Part shown: one piece after another, positions 25,704 through 33,559 of the stretch
Layout: every line of letters begins with the position of its first letter
Position numbering within the stretch: position 1 is the stretch's first letter
Origin: JAAYCI01 sp964370165
Lineage (GTDB): Bacteria; Bacillota; Clostridia; Oscillospirales; Ruminococcaceae
Direction of reading: 5' to 3'
Assembly: GCA_964370165.1 (NCBI GenBank)
Contig: CAYJIG010000007.1
Coordinates: 1 to 61,725, forward strand
DNA: 61,725 nt
Program-made: the position numbers and the translations under genes
The notes under the pieces: generated by a model
Database searches by the model: none
What the model was told of the DNA's origin: nothing
What the model saw: the letters and a program-made list of their open reading frames with translations, nothing else

Positions 25704-26063
25704 TTAGCTACAGGTGTTATTAAAACACATATCAATCCCTTTGTAAAAGGCCTCGTAGGGAATCTCTTTTATGCGATAGCAGATATTCACACAGCTTTTT
25801 CTAGCGAAAACATAGGGCGTGTCGGTGTTTTGATTGACTGTTTTTGCCGCGGCGGGATCACTGAAATAGATACTGATATATGTTTTTCTGCAGGCCACAG
25901 CGACATAGGCACCATTGTATCGCCATGTGGGAATATAAGTCCGTTTAGAATGCTCTTCGTCAAAAACAGCTTGGCTATAACTGTTTTCAATGTAGGAAAT
26001 TATCGGTAAAACTTGAGACTTTGTCTTGTCATCAATCATGTTTAAGTAGGTTTCTATCGGCAT
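25704..26063 (-). CDS. DUF1801-family protein
   Basis: A 119-residue protein with the DUF1801 layout: an N-terminal helix-rich part (DDKTKSQVLPIISYIE), then IPTWRYNGAYVAVACRKTYISIYF and a C-terminal helix ending in CYRIKEIPYEAFYKGID. Members are small cytoplasmic proteins of unclear function. The start has a GAGGTAG site. It lies 35 nt before the GNAT gene at 25668 and 10 nt after the second GNAT gene, so all are probably co-transcribed. Confidence 0.78.
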   Translation of the reverse strand: MPIETYLNMIDDKTKSQVLPIISYIENSYSQAVFDEEHSKRTYIPTWRYNGAYVAVACRKTYISIYFSDPAAAKTVNQNTDTPYVFARKSCVNICYRIKEIPYEAFYKGIDMCFNNTCS

Positions 26064-26073
26064 GGCTACCTCA

Positions 26074-26541
26074 TTAAATCAACAGTTTAGTTATTTTTTG
26101 TTTATATAAAACTCTGTCTCCGCCATCACCCTCGATTATGCCACAGCTCACAAAACCTATTTTTTGATAAAATCTGTTTGCGCGTGGGGAGGTGACAAAA
26201 CATTCGAGTTTTATTTCGTTATACTCAGCAAAAAGGTTTTCAATAGCATATACGATAAGTTTTTGCGCTACGCCTTTGCCCCAATAAGGCACGTCGACAG
26301 ACAGGCCTTGTATCTCGTTTTTATCGGTGAACAAAAACCCAATAATGTCGTCGTCATTCAAAATAATAGTTGCATTATCGTAAATTTTGCTCAAATCATT
26401 GTCGCAAGCGCCGCTATTGATATATGCATCGGCCATCTCGTCCCCAAGATGTGTGCGCTCGTATACATCGACAATCTTCCTGCCAAGGGCAAGAACAGCG
26501 TTTTTATCGGAAGCAGTCGCCTTCCTTATTATATAGCTCAT
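26074..26541 (-). CDS. GNAT-family N-acetyltransferase
   Basis: Second acetyltransferase of the set, not closely similar to the first. Motif A is IQGLSVDVPYWGKGVAQKLI followed by a helix, and the motif B region is SPRANRFYQKIGFVSCGI. The ATG at 26541 (MSYIIRK) is preferred over the TTG at 26553 because the weak GGAAA site then has suitable spacing. The 155-residue product is a complete domain. The substrate is unknown. Confidence 0.82.
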   Translation of the reverse strand: MSYIIRKATASDKNAVLALGRKIVDVYERTHLGDEMADAYINSGACDNDLSKIYDNATIILNDDDIIGFLFTDKNEIQGLSVDVPYWGKGVAQKLIVYAIENLFAEYNEIKLECFVTSPRANRFYQKIGFVSCGIIEGDGGDRVLYKQKITKLLI

Positions 26542-26568
26542 ATTAGTTTCCAATCTGTTTTGTACTTA

Positions 26569-27195
26569 TTATTTTATCGGGTGACGAATAATGGTTTTTA
26601 GTTTACTTGCGTCTGTTTTTCTGGGATCGCTCAAATAAATTTCGTGATGGTGGCGCTTTTCTGATAGGTCAATAGAGTATCCGCTTTGCTTTGCAAACTC
26701 TTCCATTTTCGCTGTGGTCACAGGCTCGTCGTCGTATGGGCCCATATGCAGACACTGAACACATAAACCCTCGTCATATGTAAAAAATTCAATCTTTGAA
26801 AAATCAGCTTTTTTCTTTTTAGTCGCCGTTTCTTTTGCCCAAACAACATCAGACTCTGAGATAAAGTCGGGTAGTCGTATAAGTGAAATCCACTGGAACT
26901 TGTCTTTGTTTTTATAGTCGACACTCTTGATTCCGTCTTGCCACCAAAATCCCTCAAGTGGAGGCACCACATACTCAAAAAAGCCGTTTATTTTATAACT
27001 GGTTTTATAGCTCATTTTAAGGGTATATGCCACCCCATAAAGTAGCTCCACTGCGTTTTTATATTCGCCGTTTTCGTCGTTTGGGTTGCCTTTACCACGC
27101 ACTGAAATGTAATTCAGCTTAGGAATAGTTACTATAGAGGGGTTGTTTTTTGCGACATATAGTTCTTTAAACTCTTTTTTAAAATCATATGCCAT
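26569..27195 (-). CDS. GyrI-like small-molecule-binding protein
   Basis: A stand-alone GyrI-like (AraC effector-binding type) domain of 208 residues without a DNA-binding part. Typical patterns are IVTIPKLNYISVRGKGNPN near the N-terminus, EGFWWQDG in the middle and CVQCLHMGPYDDEP, which carries the conserved Glu/Asp-rich ligand pocket. The ATG at 27195 follows AAAGGAAG at 9 nt; in-frame starts to 27216 overlap the preceding gene and the ribosome site. Such proteins often hydrolyse or bind small xenobiotics; the ligand here is unknown. Confidence 0.83.
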   Translation of the reverse strand: MAYDFKKEFKELYVAKNNPSIVTIPKLNYISVRGKGNPNDENGEYKNAVELLYGVAYTLKMSYKTSYKINGFFEYVVPPLEGFWWQDGIKSVDYKNKDKFQWISLIRLPDFISESDVVWAKETATKKKKADFSKIEFFTYDEGLCVQCLHMGPYDDEPVTTAKMEEFAKQSGYSIDLSEKRHHHEIYLSDPRKTDASKLKTIIRHPIK

Positions 27196-27212
27196 GTGAC
27201 GCATCTTCCTTT

Positions 27213-27494
27213 TCACTGTATTATTTCAACTTCCACTTTGACACTGTCACCGATATCTTTGCCTATTTTATGTCGTATTGCTTTTAAAATACCGAGGATA
27301 TAACAAACGGACCCGTCCTCGTTTTTGAAGCCCATGTTGACAATACTTCCGGTATATGGCTCGCCATCAAAAGTAGCGCTTACTTTTAGGCGTCCTTTAC
27401 CGAATTTTTCTTTTATATTAAATGGTACAGGCACAAAAGCGCCACCGCCACTACCTTGGTGGATGGTTGCCACAAAGCTGATCTTTGCTTCCAT
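27213..27494 (-). CDS. DUF1905-family protein
   Basis: A 93-residue beta-barrel-like protein beginning ISFVATIHQGSGGGAFVPVP. It has the GGGAFVPVPF and GILKAIRHKIGKDIGDSVKV segments characteristic of DUF1905. It is first in the minus-strand set, with AGAGGTG before the ATG and a promoter-like sequence upstream. The function is unknown; DUF1905 and DUF1801 genes commonly travel together, which supports reading these genes as one unit. Confidence 0.8.
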   Translation of the reverse strand: MEAKISFVATIHQGSGGGAFVPVPFNIKEKFGKGRLKVSATFDGEPYTGSIVNMGFKNEDGSVCYILGILKAIRHKIGKDIGDSVKVEVEIIQ

Positions 27495-27531
27495 AAGACA
27501 CCTCTTAACATTTCATAGCTGTAACAATTTT

Positions 27532-27560
27532 ATTATACATTTTCTTCGTTTGAAAATAAA
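27532..27560 (-). promoter_or_regulatory. Putative promoter of the DUF1905/GyrI/GNAT set
   Basis: On the minus strand TTTATT, a 17-nt spacer and a perfect TATAAT, 38 nt before the first gene. The -35 box is weak. Confidence 0.4.
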
Positions 27561-27737
27561 GTATGACACTAGTATTACTTATCAGGGTGTTTTTGTAATG
27601 AGGTATATTTTTAAGTTTGATAGCAAAATATATAAAAAGATTAAACGGTTAATAATGAATATATTTTAATTTTATTCATTATTGGTATGGATGGTGAGAA
27701 TTAGATGCTGAAATCACTTGTTTTTTCTGTAATAATG

Positions 27738-27766
27738 TTGATTTTTGTAAACTTTCAGAGTATAAT
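27738..27766 (+). promoter_or_regulatory. Putative sigma-A promoter of the GGDEF/EAL gene
   Basis: TTGATT (27738-27743), a 17-nt spacer and a perfect TATAAT (27761-27766), about 68 nt before the start codon. Confidence 0.65.
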
Positions 27767-27834
27767 GACTGTATTTATTGTGTATAATAATGCACACAGC
27801 AGTTGAACGGTACAAGCCACTGGAGATTATGTAT

Positions 27835-30800
27835 ATGAAAACCAAAAGTTTCATCTCAAAACATATGATGACAATAATAGTTATACTAGTTATTGTATTT
27901 ATCGGAATCCTGATAACATGGACAGGTATAGTTTCCGATGAAGCAATAGTTGAGTCAACTGTTGACGAGCTGGAACAAATCGGTGTACAGTATCAAACCC
28001 TGATGACAAACACACTGGAAGATGCCGAGGAAGGCTTGCTGATTTTTTCACAACTTATCGTGAAAAGTGATATTGATGAAGAAAATATAGCAGAATATCT
28101 TGAAAGCCAATCACATTCTTATGAATTTGATAGCTTATACTATATAGATCTTGACGGGAACGGTGTCTCGAAAGATGACGATCAGCGCGATTTTTCAAAG
28201 AATCAGTCTTTTCTTAATGCATTGGAAAATGAATCTCATATAGAGAATCCGTATATATCGGCTGAAACATCAAAAGTTGTTTTTGATTTAGCGGTGCCTG
28301 TCATAAAAGATGGCCAAACCGTAGCAGTGCTTTTTTGCGAAATTTCTGTGGCCGATTTTTTTGAACGGATTTTAAGCAACAAAGATTATGAAGGCGATGT
28401 ATTTTTTGTTGATAATGAATTGAATATGATGTTTTCAACAAGTGAGAATCATGTTGGTGCCATAGTTATTCCAGAAGAAGATATACTGGAAATGGGCATA
28501 GAGAATGTTGAAAACACGCAAGAAGATATCAAAAATCAGCAAAGCGGTAGTTTTTATTACGAATATTTTGGCACACCGAAAGTGATGGTATATTATCCTA
28601 TCGAGCGGACAAGTGTCGCTTTGGCAATGAATGCCCATGTGGAATCATTGAGTAGTGAAATCATTTTTGCGGCAGATAACTTCGAGATGATCGGCATAAT
28701 TATTTACTGGACGATTATTGCGCTTGTGATTTATGTAGCCGTTACACAGATACGTGCCAATAAACGAATGCATAAAGTGGCATATTACGACCCGTTGACC
28801 CAGCTTGCAAACATGGTAAAGCTGAAGTTGGACATGACCACTATCTTAGAAAAAAATAAAAAAGAAAACTATTCGATAATTGTAATAGACATTGAAAATT
28901 TTAAAGCGATAAACGAGATGTTCGGGTATGATGTAGGTGATCGTGTTTTAAAAGCCGTGAAATCATTGTCCGATAGTTTTAATGAGCCGAGTTTAGTTGC
29001 AGCAAGAATCGGCAGTGATAAGTTTGTAATGTTTGCAGGCTATCATTTTTTTGAAGATTTAAGCTTTTTTGCACAAGCGGTCGATGAACATTATAATGCA
29101 GTTGTTCCGGAGCTTGCAGATTATGGCGGCACATTTAAAATTGGTAGATATCACATAGAAAAAGGCGAGACCAATTTTGATGATATCATGGCAAAGGTGA
29201 ACCTGGCACACTCAAAAGCAAAAGCCACAAAAGGCGAGATGCTTCGTGATTATGACGACACATTGAAAAACCAGGTGAAGGTTGACGCCGACATTACAAA
29301 CAAGATGAGAGCGGCGCTCGCCAATAAAGAATTTAAAGTTTTTTTACAACCTAAGTTTAGAACAAGCGACGAGAAACTAGCCGGAGCGGAAGCGCTGGTA
29401 CGCTGGATTGAAGCAGATGGCGGGATGATATTCCCGAATGATTTTGTGCCATTATTTGAGCGCAATGGGTTTATTGTAGAACTTGATAGATATATACTAG
29501 AGCATGTTTGTATACTGCTCAGGCGCTGGATAGACGAGGAAATAGGCGAGCTCACCATATCGGTCAACTGCTCACGCCTTAACTTGGAAAACCCGTATTT
29601 TGTTGAAAATATTATTGAAATTGTGGATAAATATAATGTTCCGCACGAGTGTATTGAAATTGAGCTAACAGAATCCACCACAATAGCAAACGAAAGTACA
29701 ATAGAACAAATCTTTACTGATTTGCGCAAAAATGGATTTAAGATTTCTATTGATGATTTCGGTGCGGGCTATTCTTCGCTGGGCATTCTTAAAAATCTTC
29801 ATGTTGATACACTTAAAATGGATAGAAGTTTCTTTGTTGGTGGCAAAAACGCAAGACGAGATGATTTGCTTATTGATAGTATTGTCAAAATGTCACACAA
29901 CCTTGGAATGTATGTTGTGGCAGAGGGTATAGAAACCGCCGAGCAGATTAAACTGCTTAAATCGATGAACTGTGATGCCGTGCAAGGTTATTTTTACGAT
30001 AAACCCATCCCGGCAGCTGAATTTGAAGAAAAATATCGCACAATGATAACTGAAAATTCATTGGGTACTGTGTTGGGCTTGCCTATTATCCAGCAAATAA
30101 ACGATATAAAATATGCAAGTTCATTCATGCCTGGTGGCATGGTTGTGGCAAAGCTTGATAGGCACTTCACATTGGTTGAGGCAAATGACTATTATTTTGA
30201 TATGATAGGCTATACAAGAGAAGAAGTGAGAGATGTTTTCAAAAACCGCGGAGCTAATCTTATGAACCCCGAAGGCAAAGCGGAAATTTTGGAATCAGTA
30301 GGCCGCGCGATACAGGATGATCCGGATGCCTACATCGAATCCACAAATAAATTCACGTTGCAATCCGGTGAAGAGCGTACGTACAAGATGAACGGAAAAA
30401 TTGCAGTAAATGAAAGTGGACAAACACGACTGTATGCTTCAATTACTGATATTACAGACTATTCTAGGGCAGATAGCGACTTGCAAAATGAGAGGGATTT
30501 TGTTGCGCACATATCCGCTCTCACAAATAGCGCTTTTTATGATTATGATATAGACACTAAAACCATGCGTTTCTCCAAAAACTTTGCGCAAAGATTTGAC
30601 ATTCCGGATACTATTGAAAATTTCACTGACTCGAAACTGGGCAAAGAAATGTTCCCGGAGAGTGTGGAAAGGTTGAAAAACATCGCAACATCGCCACATA
30701 AAAGTGAAGGTGAGTTTTGCGCTATTTTGCCAAACGGCGATCCTATCTGGTACATATACACGTGTAGGGCGATTTATGATGAAGTTAGACAAAACCATAG

Positions 30801-31332
30801 AGTGGTGGGCAAGATGTCTGAAGTTTTTGGACACAAGCTTGAAATGGATATCTTGAAAACGAAATCGGAGGCAGGCCCTGCTGAAAGTGTTTACAACCAA
30901 AGTGCCACCAAACGTTATATACGTAACTATTTACGCGTGGTGGACTCGGACATTAACAATGGCATGTTTTTTATAATTGAGCTTGAAAATTTTGACAAGA
31001 TAGGCGATACATTCGGGCAAGAGGTTGCAAAAAATTGTTTAAAAGATGTAGGCGACGTTATGCGTAGCACGTTTAGAAGTTCTGACATAATAGGCAGACG
31101 AGGCGGCAGTGAATTTTATGTGTTTATTAACAGCCATAGAACAGACGAGTTTGCACAAAAGAAAAAAGCTGAACTGTGTGAAAAGTTGTCTAAAGTAATA
31201 GAAAAAGACGGCACCACGTTACCACTTTCTACAAACGTAGGCATAGCCTTTTATCCTGAAGATGGTTCCGATCTTGAAACGCTTTATGCAAAGGCAAAAG
31301 AAAAGATGAACCATACGGAAAATGCCGACTAA
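27835..31332 (+). CDS. Membrane c-di-GMP protein: Cache sensor, degenerate GGDEF, EAL, PAS, degenerate GGDEF
   Basis: Large signalling protein of 1165 residues. An N-terminal membrane segment (about 12-32), an extracytoplasmic Cache-like sensor (35-265) and a second membrane segment (about 268-290) come first. Then follow a GGDEF domain whose signature reads IGSDKF, and an EAL domain with EALVRW, the metal/catalytic ELTEST, DDFGAGYSSL and EGIE motifs intact. A PAS-type region (about 755-990) leads to a final GGDEF domain reading RGGSEF. Both GGDEF signatures lack the D/E at the key place, so it probably degrades rather than makes c-di-GMP. The start at 27835 has GGAG 9 nt upstream. Confidence 0.92.
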   Translation: MKTKSFISKHMMTIIVILVIVFIGILITWTGIVSDEAIVESTVDELEQIGVQYQTLMTNTLEDAEEGLLIFSQLIVKSDIDEENIAEYLESQSHSYEFDSLYYIDLDGNGVSKDDDQRDFSKNQSFLNALENESHIENPYISAETSKVVFDLAVPVIKDGQTVAVLFCEISVADFFERILSNKDYEGDVFFVDNELNMMFSTSENHVGAIVIPEEDILEMGIENVENTQEDIKNQQSGSFYYEYFGTPKVMVYYPIERTSVALAMNAHVESLSSEIIFAADNFEMIGIIIYWTIIALVIYVAVTQIRANKRMHKVAYYDPLTQLANMVKLKLDMTTILEKNKKENYSIIVIDIENFKAINEMFGYDVGDRVLKAVKSLSDSFNEPSLVAARIGSDKFVMFAGYHFFEDLSFFAQAVDEHYNAVVPELADYGGTFKIGRYHIEKGETNFDDIMAKVNLAHSKAKATKGEMLRDYDDTLKNQVKVDADITNKMRAALANKEFKVFLQPKFRTSDEKLAGAEALVRWIEADGGMIFPNDFVPLFERNGFIVELDRYILEHVCILLRRWIDEEIGELTISVNCSRLNLENPYFVENIIEIVDKYNVPHECIEIELTESTTIANESTIEQIFTDLRKNGFKISIDDFGAGYSSLGILKNLHVDTLKMDRSFFVGGKNARRDDLLIDSIVKMSHNLGMYVVAEGIETAEQIKLLKSMNCDAVQGYFYDKPIPAAEFEEKYRTMITENSLGTVLGLPIIQQINDIKYASSFMPGGMVVAKLDRHFTLVEANDYYFDMIGYTREEVRDVFKNRGANLMNPEGKAEILESVGRAIQDDPDAYIESTNKFTLQSGEERTYKMNGKIAVNESGQTRLYASITDITDYSRADSDLQNERDFVAHISALTNSAFYDYDIDTKTMRFSKNFAQRFDIPDTIENFTDSKLGKEMFPESVERLKNIATSPHKSEGEFCAILPNGDPIWYIYTCRAIYDEVRQNHRVVGKMSEVFGHKLEMDILKTKSEAGPAESVYNQSATKRYIRNYLRVVDSDINNGMFFIIELENFDKIGDTFGQEVAKNCLKDVGDVMRSTFRSSDIIGRRGGSEFYVFINSHRTDEFAQKKKAELCEKLSKVIEKDGTTLPLSTNVGIAFYPEDGSDLETLYAKAKEKMNHTENAD

Positions 31333-31369
31333 GCATCGTCTGAAATTTGGCGAAATAATAGTTGGACTT

Positions 31370-31404
31370 AATAGTGTAGCAATATATATTGCTACACTAT
31401 TTTT
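31370..31404 (+). terminator. Intrinsic terminator after the GGDEF/EAL gene
   Basis: A 15-bp perfect stem (31370-31384 with 31387-31401) is followed by T. It is 37 nt after the stop codon. Confidence 0.9.
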
Positions 31405-31435
31405 GTGGGCAATTAACGCAATAACGCTGCACAGT

Positions 31436-31465
31436 AGACATCGGATATATTTCGATGTCTTTTTT
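31436..31465 (+). terminator. Second terminator before the sigma-D gene
   Basis: AGACATCG (31436-31443) pairs perfectly with CGATGTCT (31453-31460), followed by T6. Together with 31370-31404 it isolates the next gene from upstream transcription. Confidence 0.8.
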
Positions 31466-31539
31466 GCTCCTGATCACTTTACACAATATACAAAAATTCA
31501 TTGTGTGAGAAAATATTTGAAAAAAAGTGAAAATAAAGC

Positions 31540-31566
31540 TAAAGTTTTCTGTGAAACGGTCGATAT
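31540..31566 (+). promoter_or_regulatory. Sigma-D (sigma-28) promoter
   Basis: TAAA (31540-31543), exactly 15 nt, then GTCGATAT (31559-31566). This matches the sigma-D consensus TAAA-N15-GCCGATAT at 11 of 12 positions. It lies 45 nt before the start of the DUF5610-like gene and behind two terminators. The window encodes the cognate sigma factor at 9121-9909. Confidence 0.8.
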
Positions 31567-31611
31567 ACAAGATAAGACGTGTTGCCGTGCGGCATATTAG
31601 GAGGTAATGTG

Positions 31612-32310
31612 ATGATAATTCCAAACACACAGAATATAACACAAAACAGCTCGGTGAAAGTAAATACTGAGTCTGAATTCAAGCAAAAACATGAAAGTGT
31701 TGCAGTAGCGCAGGCCGAAAGAAGAGTAGACACTTTTAAAAAGCAAAATAGTATTGATGAAAGTGTAACTTATGAGCCGCCCAAAAAACTAACAACAGAT
31801 CAAATAGAAGCGCTTAACAGAGAAAGGGTAGAGTCCACGCTGGACTTTATTACTACTTCTGTAAAGCAAAATGTTACAACACAAGCACAGCAGACAACTG
31901 TTTCTCACAATGGGTATGAAATAAGCACAGAGTCCGCAAACTTGCTGATTGATATATTCGGTAGCATGGAGAATGCTATGCCTACACCGGCCACCACGCC
32001 CGAGGGTGCACTTGAAGATATTTCCGAGGGTGGGGCATATTCTGTCGAGTCGGTTTCTAGCAGGATTATGCTTATGGCGACATCTTTGGCCGGGGACGAC
32101 CCTGAAATGCTGACAAAGCTTCAAAATGCTGTGATGCAAGGCTTTGAGGCAGCAGGCCTTAACCTTGAAACAGGCGAGGGAATGCCTGAAATAACCATGA
32201 GCACATACCAGCATGTTATGAGGGAGTTTGAAAAGCTGAAAGCGGGTGCTGAAGCAGAAGAAAAGAGCGCAGAAGAAATCACAACTGAAAGCACTCAACC
32301 ACAAGACTAA
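31612..32310 (+). CDS. DUF5610-like protein under sigma-D control
   Basis: A 232-residue soluble protein. The N-terminal third is polar and probably disordered. A conserved-looking core (about 105-215) holds ANLLIDIFGSM, SVESVSSRIMLMA and MQGFEAAGLNLETGEGMP, then a helix ending in VMREFEKLKAG; the tail is acidic. The core resembles DUF5610, a family often found in motile Firmicutes and sometimes mislabelled hydrogenase-4 component G; this is from memory. The ATG at 31612 has AGGAGG 7 nt upstream. The sigma-D promoter ties it to motility. The function is unknown. Confidence 0.75.
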   Translation: MIIPNTQNITQNSSVKVNTESEFKQKHESVAVAQAERRVDTFKKQNSIDESVTYEPPKKLTTDQIEALNRERVESTLDFITTSVKQNVTTQAQQTTVSHNGYEISTESANLLIDIFGSMENAMPTPATTPEGALEDISEGGAYSVESVSSRIMLMATSLAGDDPEMLTKLQNAVMQGFEAAGLNLETGEGMPEITMSTYQHVMREFEKLKAGAEAEEKSAEEITTESTQPQD

Positions 32311-32321
32311 GTTGTTTAATG

Positions 32322-32361
32322 ATACCAAACTAAGCTGAGTGATGGCTTGGTTTGGTATTTT
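32322..32361 (+). terminator. Intrinsic terminator after the DUF5610-like gene
   Basis: ATACCAAACTAAGC (32322-32335) pairs with GCTTGGTTTGGTAT (32345-32358) with one G-U, followed by T4. Confidence 0.85.
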
Positions 32362-32403
32362 AATTTACATTAAAGATTGACCACAGACAATTTTATTCGC
32401 ACA

Positions 32404-32441
32404 AAAAAAGACATATATTCATATGAATATATGTCTTTTTT
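32404..32441. terminator. Bidirectional terminator (19-bp perfect palindrome)
   Basis: A 38-bp perfect inverted repeat with A6 and T6 ends. On the minus strand it ends the rpiB-type gene; on the plus strand it backs up the preceding terminator. Confidence 0.85.
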
Positions 32442-32456
32442 AAATTACTATACTTT

Positions 32457-32924
32457 TTATTGACCTACATCATTACAAGGTTTTTGTAGTCCTTGCAAGA
32501 GTTCTACACGTTCGGGTGGTTCACCTTGGCACCATTCGGTGTCCAGGAACAAAGAAACCATGCGTTTTGCTACCGGAGGTGTAACAACAAGACCGCCTAA
32601 GGCCATGACGTTAGAATTATTTATAATTCTGCATTTTTCGGCAGTAAACTCCGACTCTACCAAAGCACAGAAAACACCTTTGAACTTATTACACACTTGT
32701 GAAACACCCATGCCTGTGCCGCATAATACGATGCCGCGTTCAAATTCGCCACTTTGTATTTTTTCAGCAAGACGTTTTGCTACTTCAAAATATGGAACAG
32801 GTTCTTCTTTTGTCAAAGTACCAACATCCTCTACTTCGTAACCAAGGGATGTAACATACTCTTTTAATTCTTCTTTAAGATCAAATCCAACCGAATCAGA
32901 CGAAAAAATAAGCTTCTTTCCCAT
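32457..32924 (-). CDS. RpiB/LacAB-family sugar-phosphate isomerase
   Basis: Probably ribose-5-phosphate isomerase B of the pentose phosphate pathway. The substrate-binding and catalytic region GIVLCGTGMGVSQVCNKFKG carries the Cys and the GTG(I/M)G motif. The NNSNVMALGG segment follows. The N-terminus KKLIFSSDSVGFDLKEELKE differs a little from the usual ASDHAG start (Asp-Ser for Asp-His), so a related aldose-phosphate isomerase is possible. It is 155 residues, with AGGAGA before the ATG. Confidence 0.85.
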   Translation of the reverse strand: MGKKLIFSSDSVGFDLKEELKEYVTSLGYEVEDVGTLTKEEPVPYFEVAKRLAEKIQSGEFERGIVLCGTGMGVSQVCNKFKGVFCALVESEFTAEKCRIINNSNVMALGGLVVTPPVAKRMVSLFLDTEWCQGEPPERVELLQGLQKPCNDVGQ

Positions 32925-32982
32925 AATTTCTCCTATTCATAATGCGTGATTTTCTTATATGATACCGTGACCTACATTACAT

Positions 32983-33011
32983 AGTATAATAAAGGAAATG
33001 ATATACGTCAA
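32983..33011 (-). promoter_or_regulatory. Putative sigma-A promoter of the rpiB-type gene
   Basis: On the minus strand TTGACG, a 17-nt spacer and TATACT, about 60 nt before the start codon. Confidence 0.7.
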
Positions 33012-33085
33012 TATCATTTCGAATGAATTTGAATTGCTAAGCGATTCTGCAAAATGTAAAAAGGAAAATATAGCAAAATGAACAC

Positions 33086-33114
33086 AAAAAAGGCACCGAG
33101 TTTTACTCGACGCC
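33086..33114 (-). terminator. Intrinsic terminator (minus strand)
   Basis: A 10-bp stem (33092-33101 with 33105-33114) with two G-U pairs on the minus strand, a 3-nt loop and six T. It follows the second trailer copy. Confidence 0.7.
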
Positions 33115-33117
33115 TAG

Positions 33118-33156
33118 TTGGGTCCAGCGTACCTAAGGGGCATGCTATCACGCTGG
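33118..33156 (-). repeat. Second copy of the tRNA-Gln trailer, with an 18-nt insertion
   Basis: TTGGGTCCAGCGT is followed by an 18-nt insertion (33131-33148), then CACGCTGG. Without the insertion it equals 33236-33256. Like that copy it is directly followed, on the minus strand, by a terminator. The flanks can pair further (AGTTGG with CCAACT), so it may form a small stable RNA end. Confidence 0.55.
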
Positions 33157-33203
33157 TGATGAGAGTGTTCTTATAGGGACCAACTGAAAATACACCTAAA
33201 CAT

Positions 33204-33233
33204 AAAAAAGACACCGGAACTTAATCCGATGTC
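33204..33233 (-). terminator. Terminator of tRNA-Gln
   Basis: A 9-bp stem (33210-33218 with 33225-33233) is fully paired only as minus-strand RNA (one G-U) and is followed by six T. Its core is identical over 17 nt to the terminator at tRNA-Val (51734-51750). Confidence 0.8.
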
Positions 33234-33235
33234 AA

Positions 33236-33256
33236 TTGGGTCCAGCGTCACGCTGG
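33236..33256 (-). repeat. tRNA-Gln trailer hairpin, first copy
   Basis: Directly follows the tRNA CCA end on the minus strand. CCAGCG-TGA-CGCTGG forms a 6-bp hairpin, followed by ACCCAA. A near copy with an insertion lies at 33118-33156. Confidence 0.6.
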
Positions 33257-33331
33257 TGGTTGGCCTGGCAGGATTTGAACCTACGAATGCCAGAGTCAAA
33301 GTCTGGTGCCTTACCGCTTGGCGACAGGCCA
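33257..33331 (-). tRNA. tRNA-Gln (anticodon UUG)
   Basis: 75 nt with encoded CCA. The acceptor TGGCCTG pairs with CAGGCCA, the discriminator is A, the D-arm is GCC/GGC, the anticodon stem is CCAGA/TCTGG with loop CTTTGAC (UUG), and the T-arm is GTAGG/CCTGC. All parts fit the glutamine isoacceptor. Confidence 0.95.
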
Positions 33332-33559
33332 ACGAAAACAGAACGCTTATATAGTATATCTAATATACGTCACAATGTCAATGAATTTTTTGTAATTTTG
33401 TTTAGGATATTAATATATAATGCAGTAACACATTAATATTTTTCGTCAATATGGGAATTTTCATATTTTTGTATGGAAATTTTTGTGAATTTAGCGTATA
33501 ATATTTATAATTATGAACAATTATCTTTTACACAAAATATGTGGAAGAAGGATATAAAT

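Larger units (their letters stand above)
27495..27834. other. Divergent intergenic region (340 nt)
   Basis: AT-rich stretch between the minus-strand DUF1905 set and the plus-strand c-di-GMP gene. It holds one promoter-like sequence on each strand (27532-27560 and 27738-27766). No RNA gene, repeat or convincing small gene was seen. Confidence 0.6.
32925..33256. other. Intergenic region with promoter, tRNA trailer and duplicated hairpin cassette
   Basis: From left to right: the minus-strand rpiB promoter (32983-33011), a terminator (33086-33114), a second copy of the tRNA-Gln trailer sequence with an 18-nt insertion (33118-33156), a terminator (33204-33233) and the first trailer copy (33236-33256). 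No coding sequence is credible. Confidence 0.6.

Noticed and set aside
31322..31600. 92-codon plus-strand reading frame overlapping the end of the GGDEF/EAL gene
   Set aside because: It runs through two terminator hairpins and the sigma-D promoter and has no ribosome site; it is an open frame by chance.
32457..32924. Catabolic lacA/lacB assignment for the RpiB-type gene
   Set aside because: The partner subunit and tagatose pathway genes are absent, so only the family name is given.
33014..33436. Open frames of about 66 codons on both strands around tRNA-Gln
   Set aside because: They overlap the tRNA, its trailers and terminators and have unlikely protein composition.
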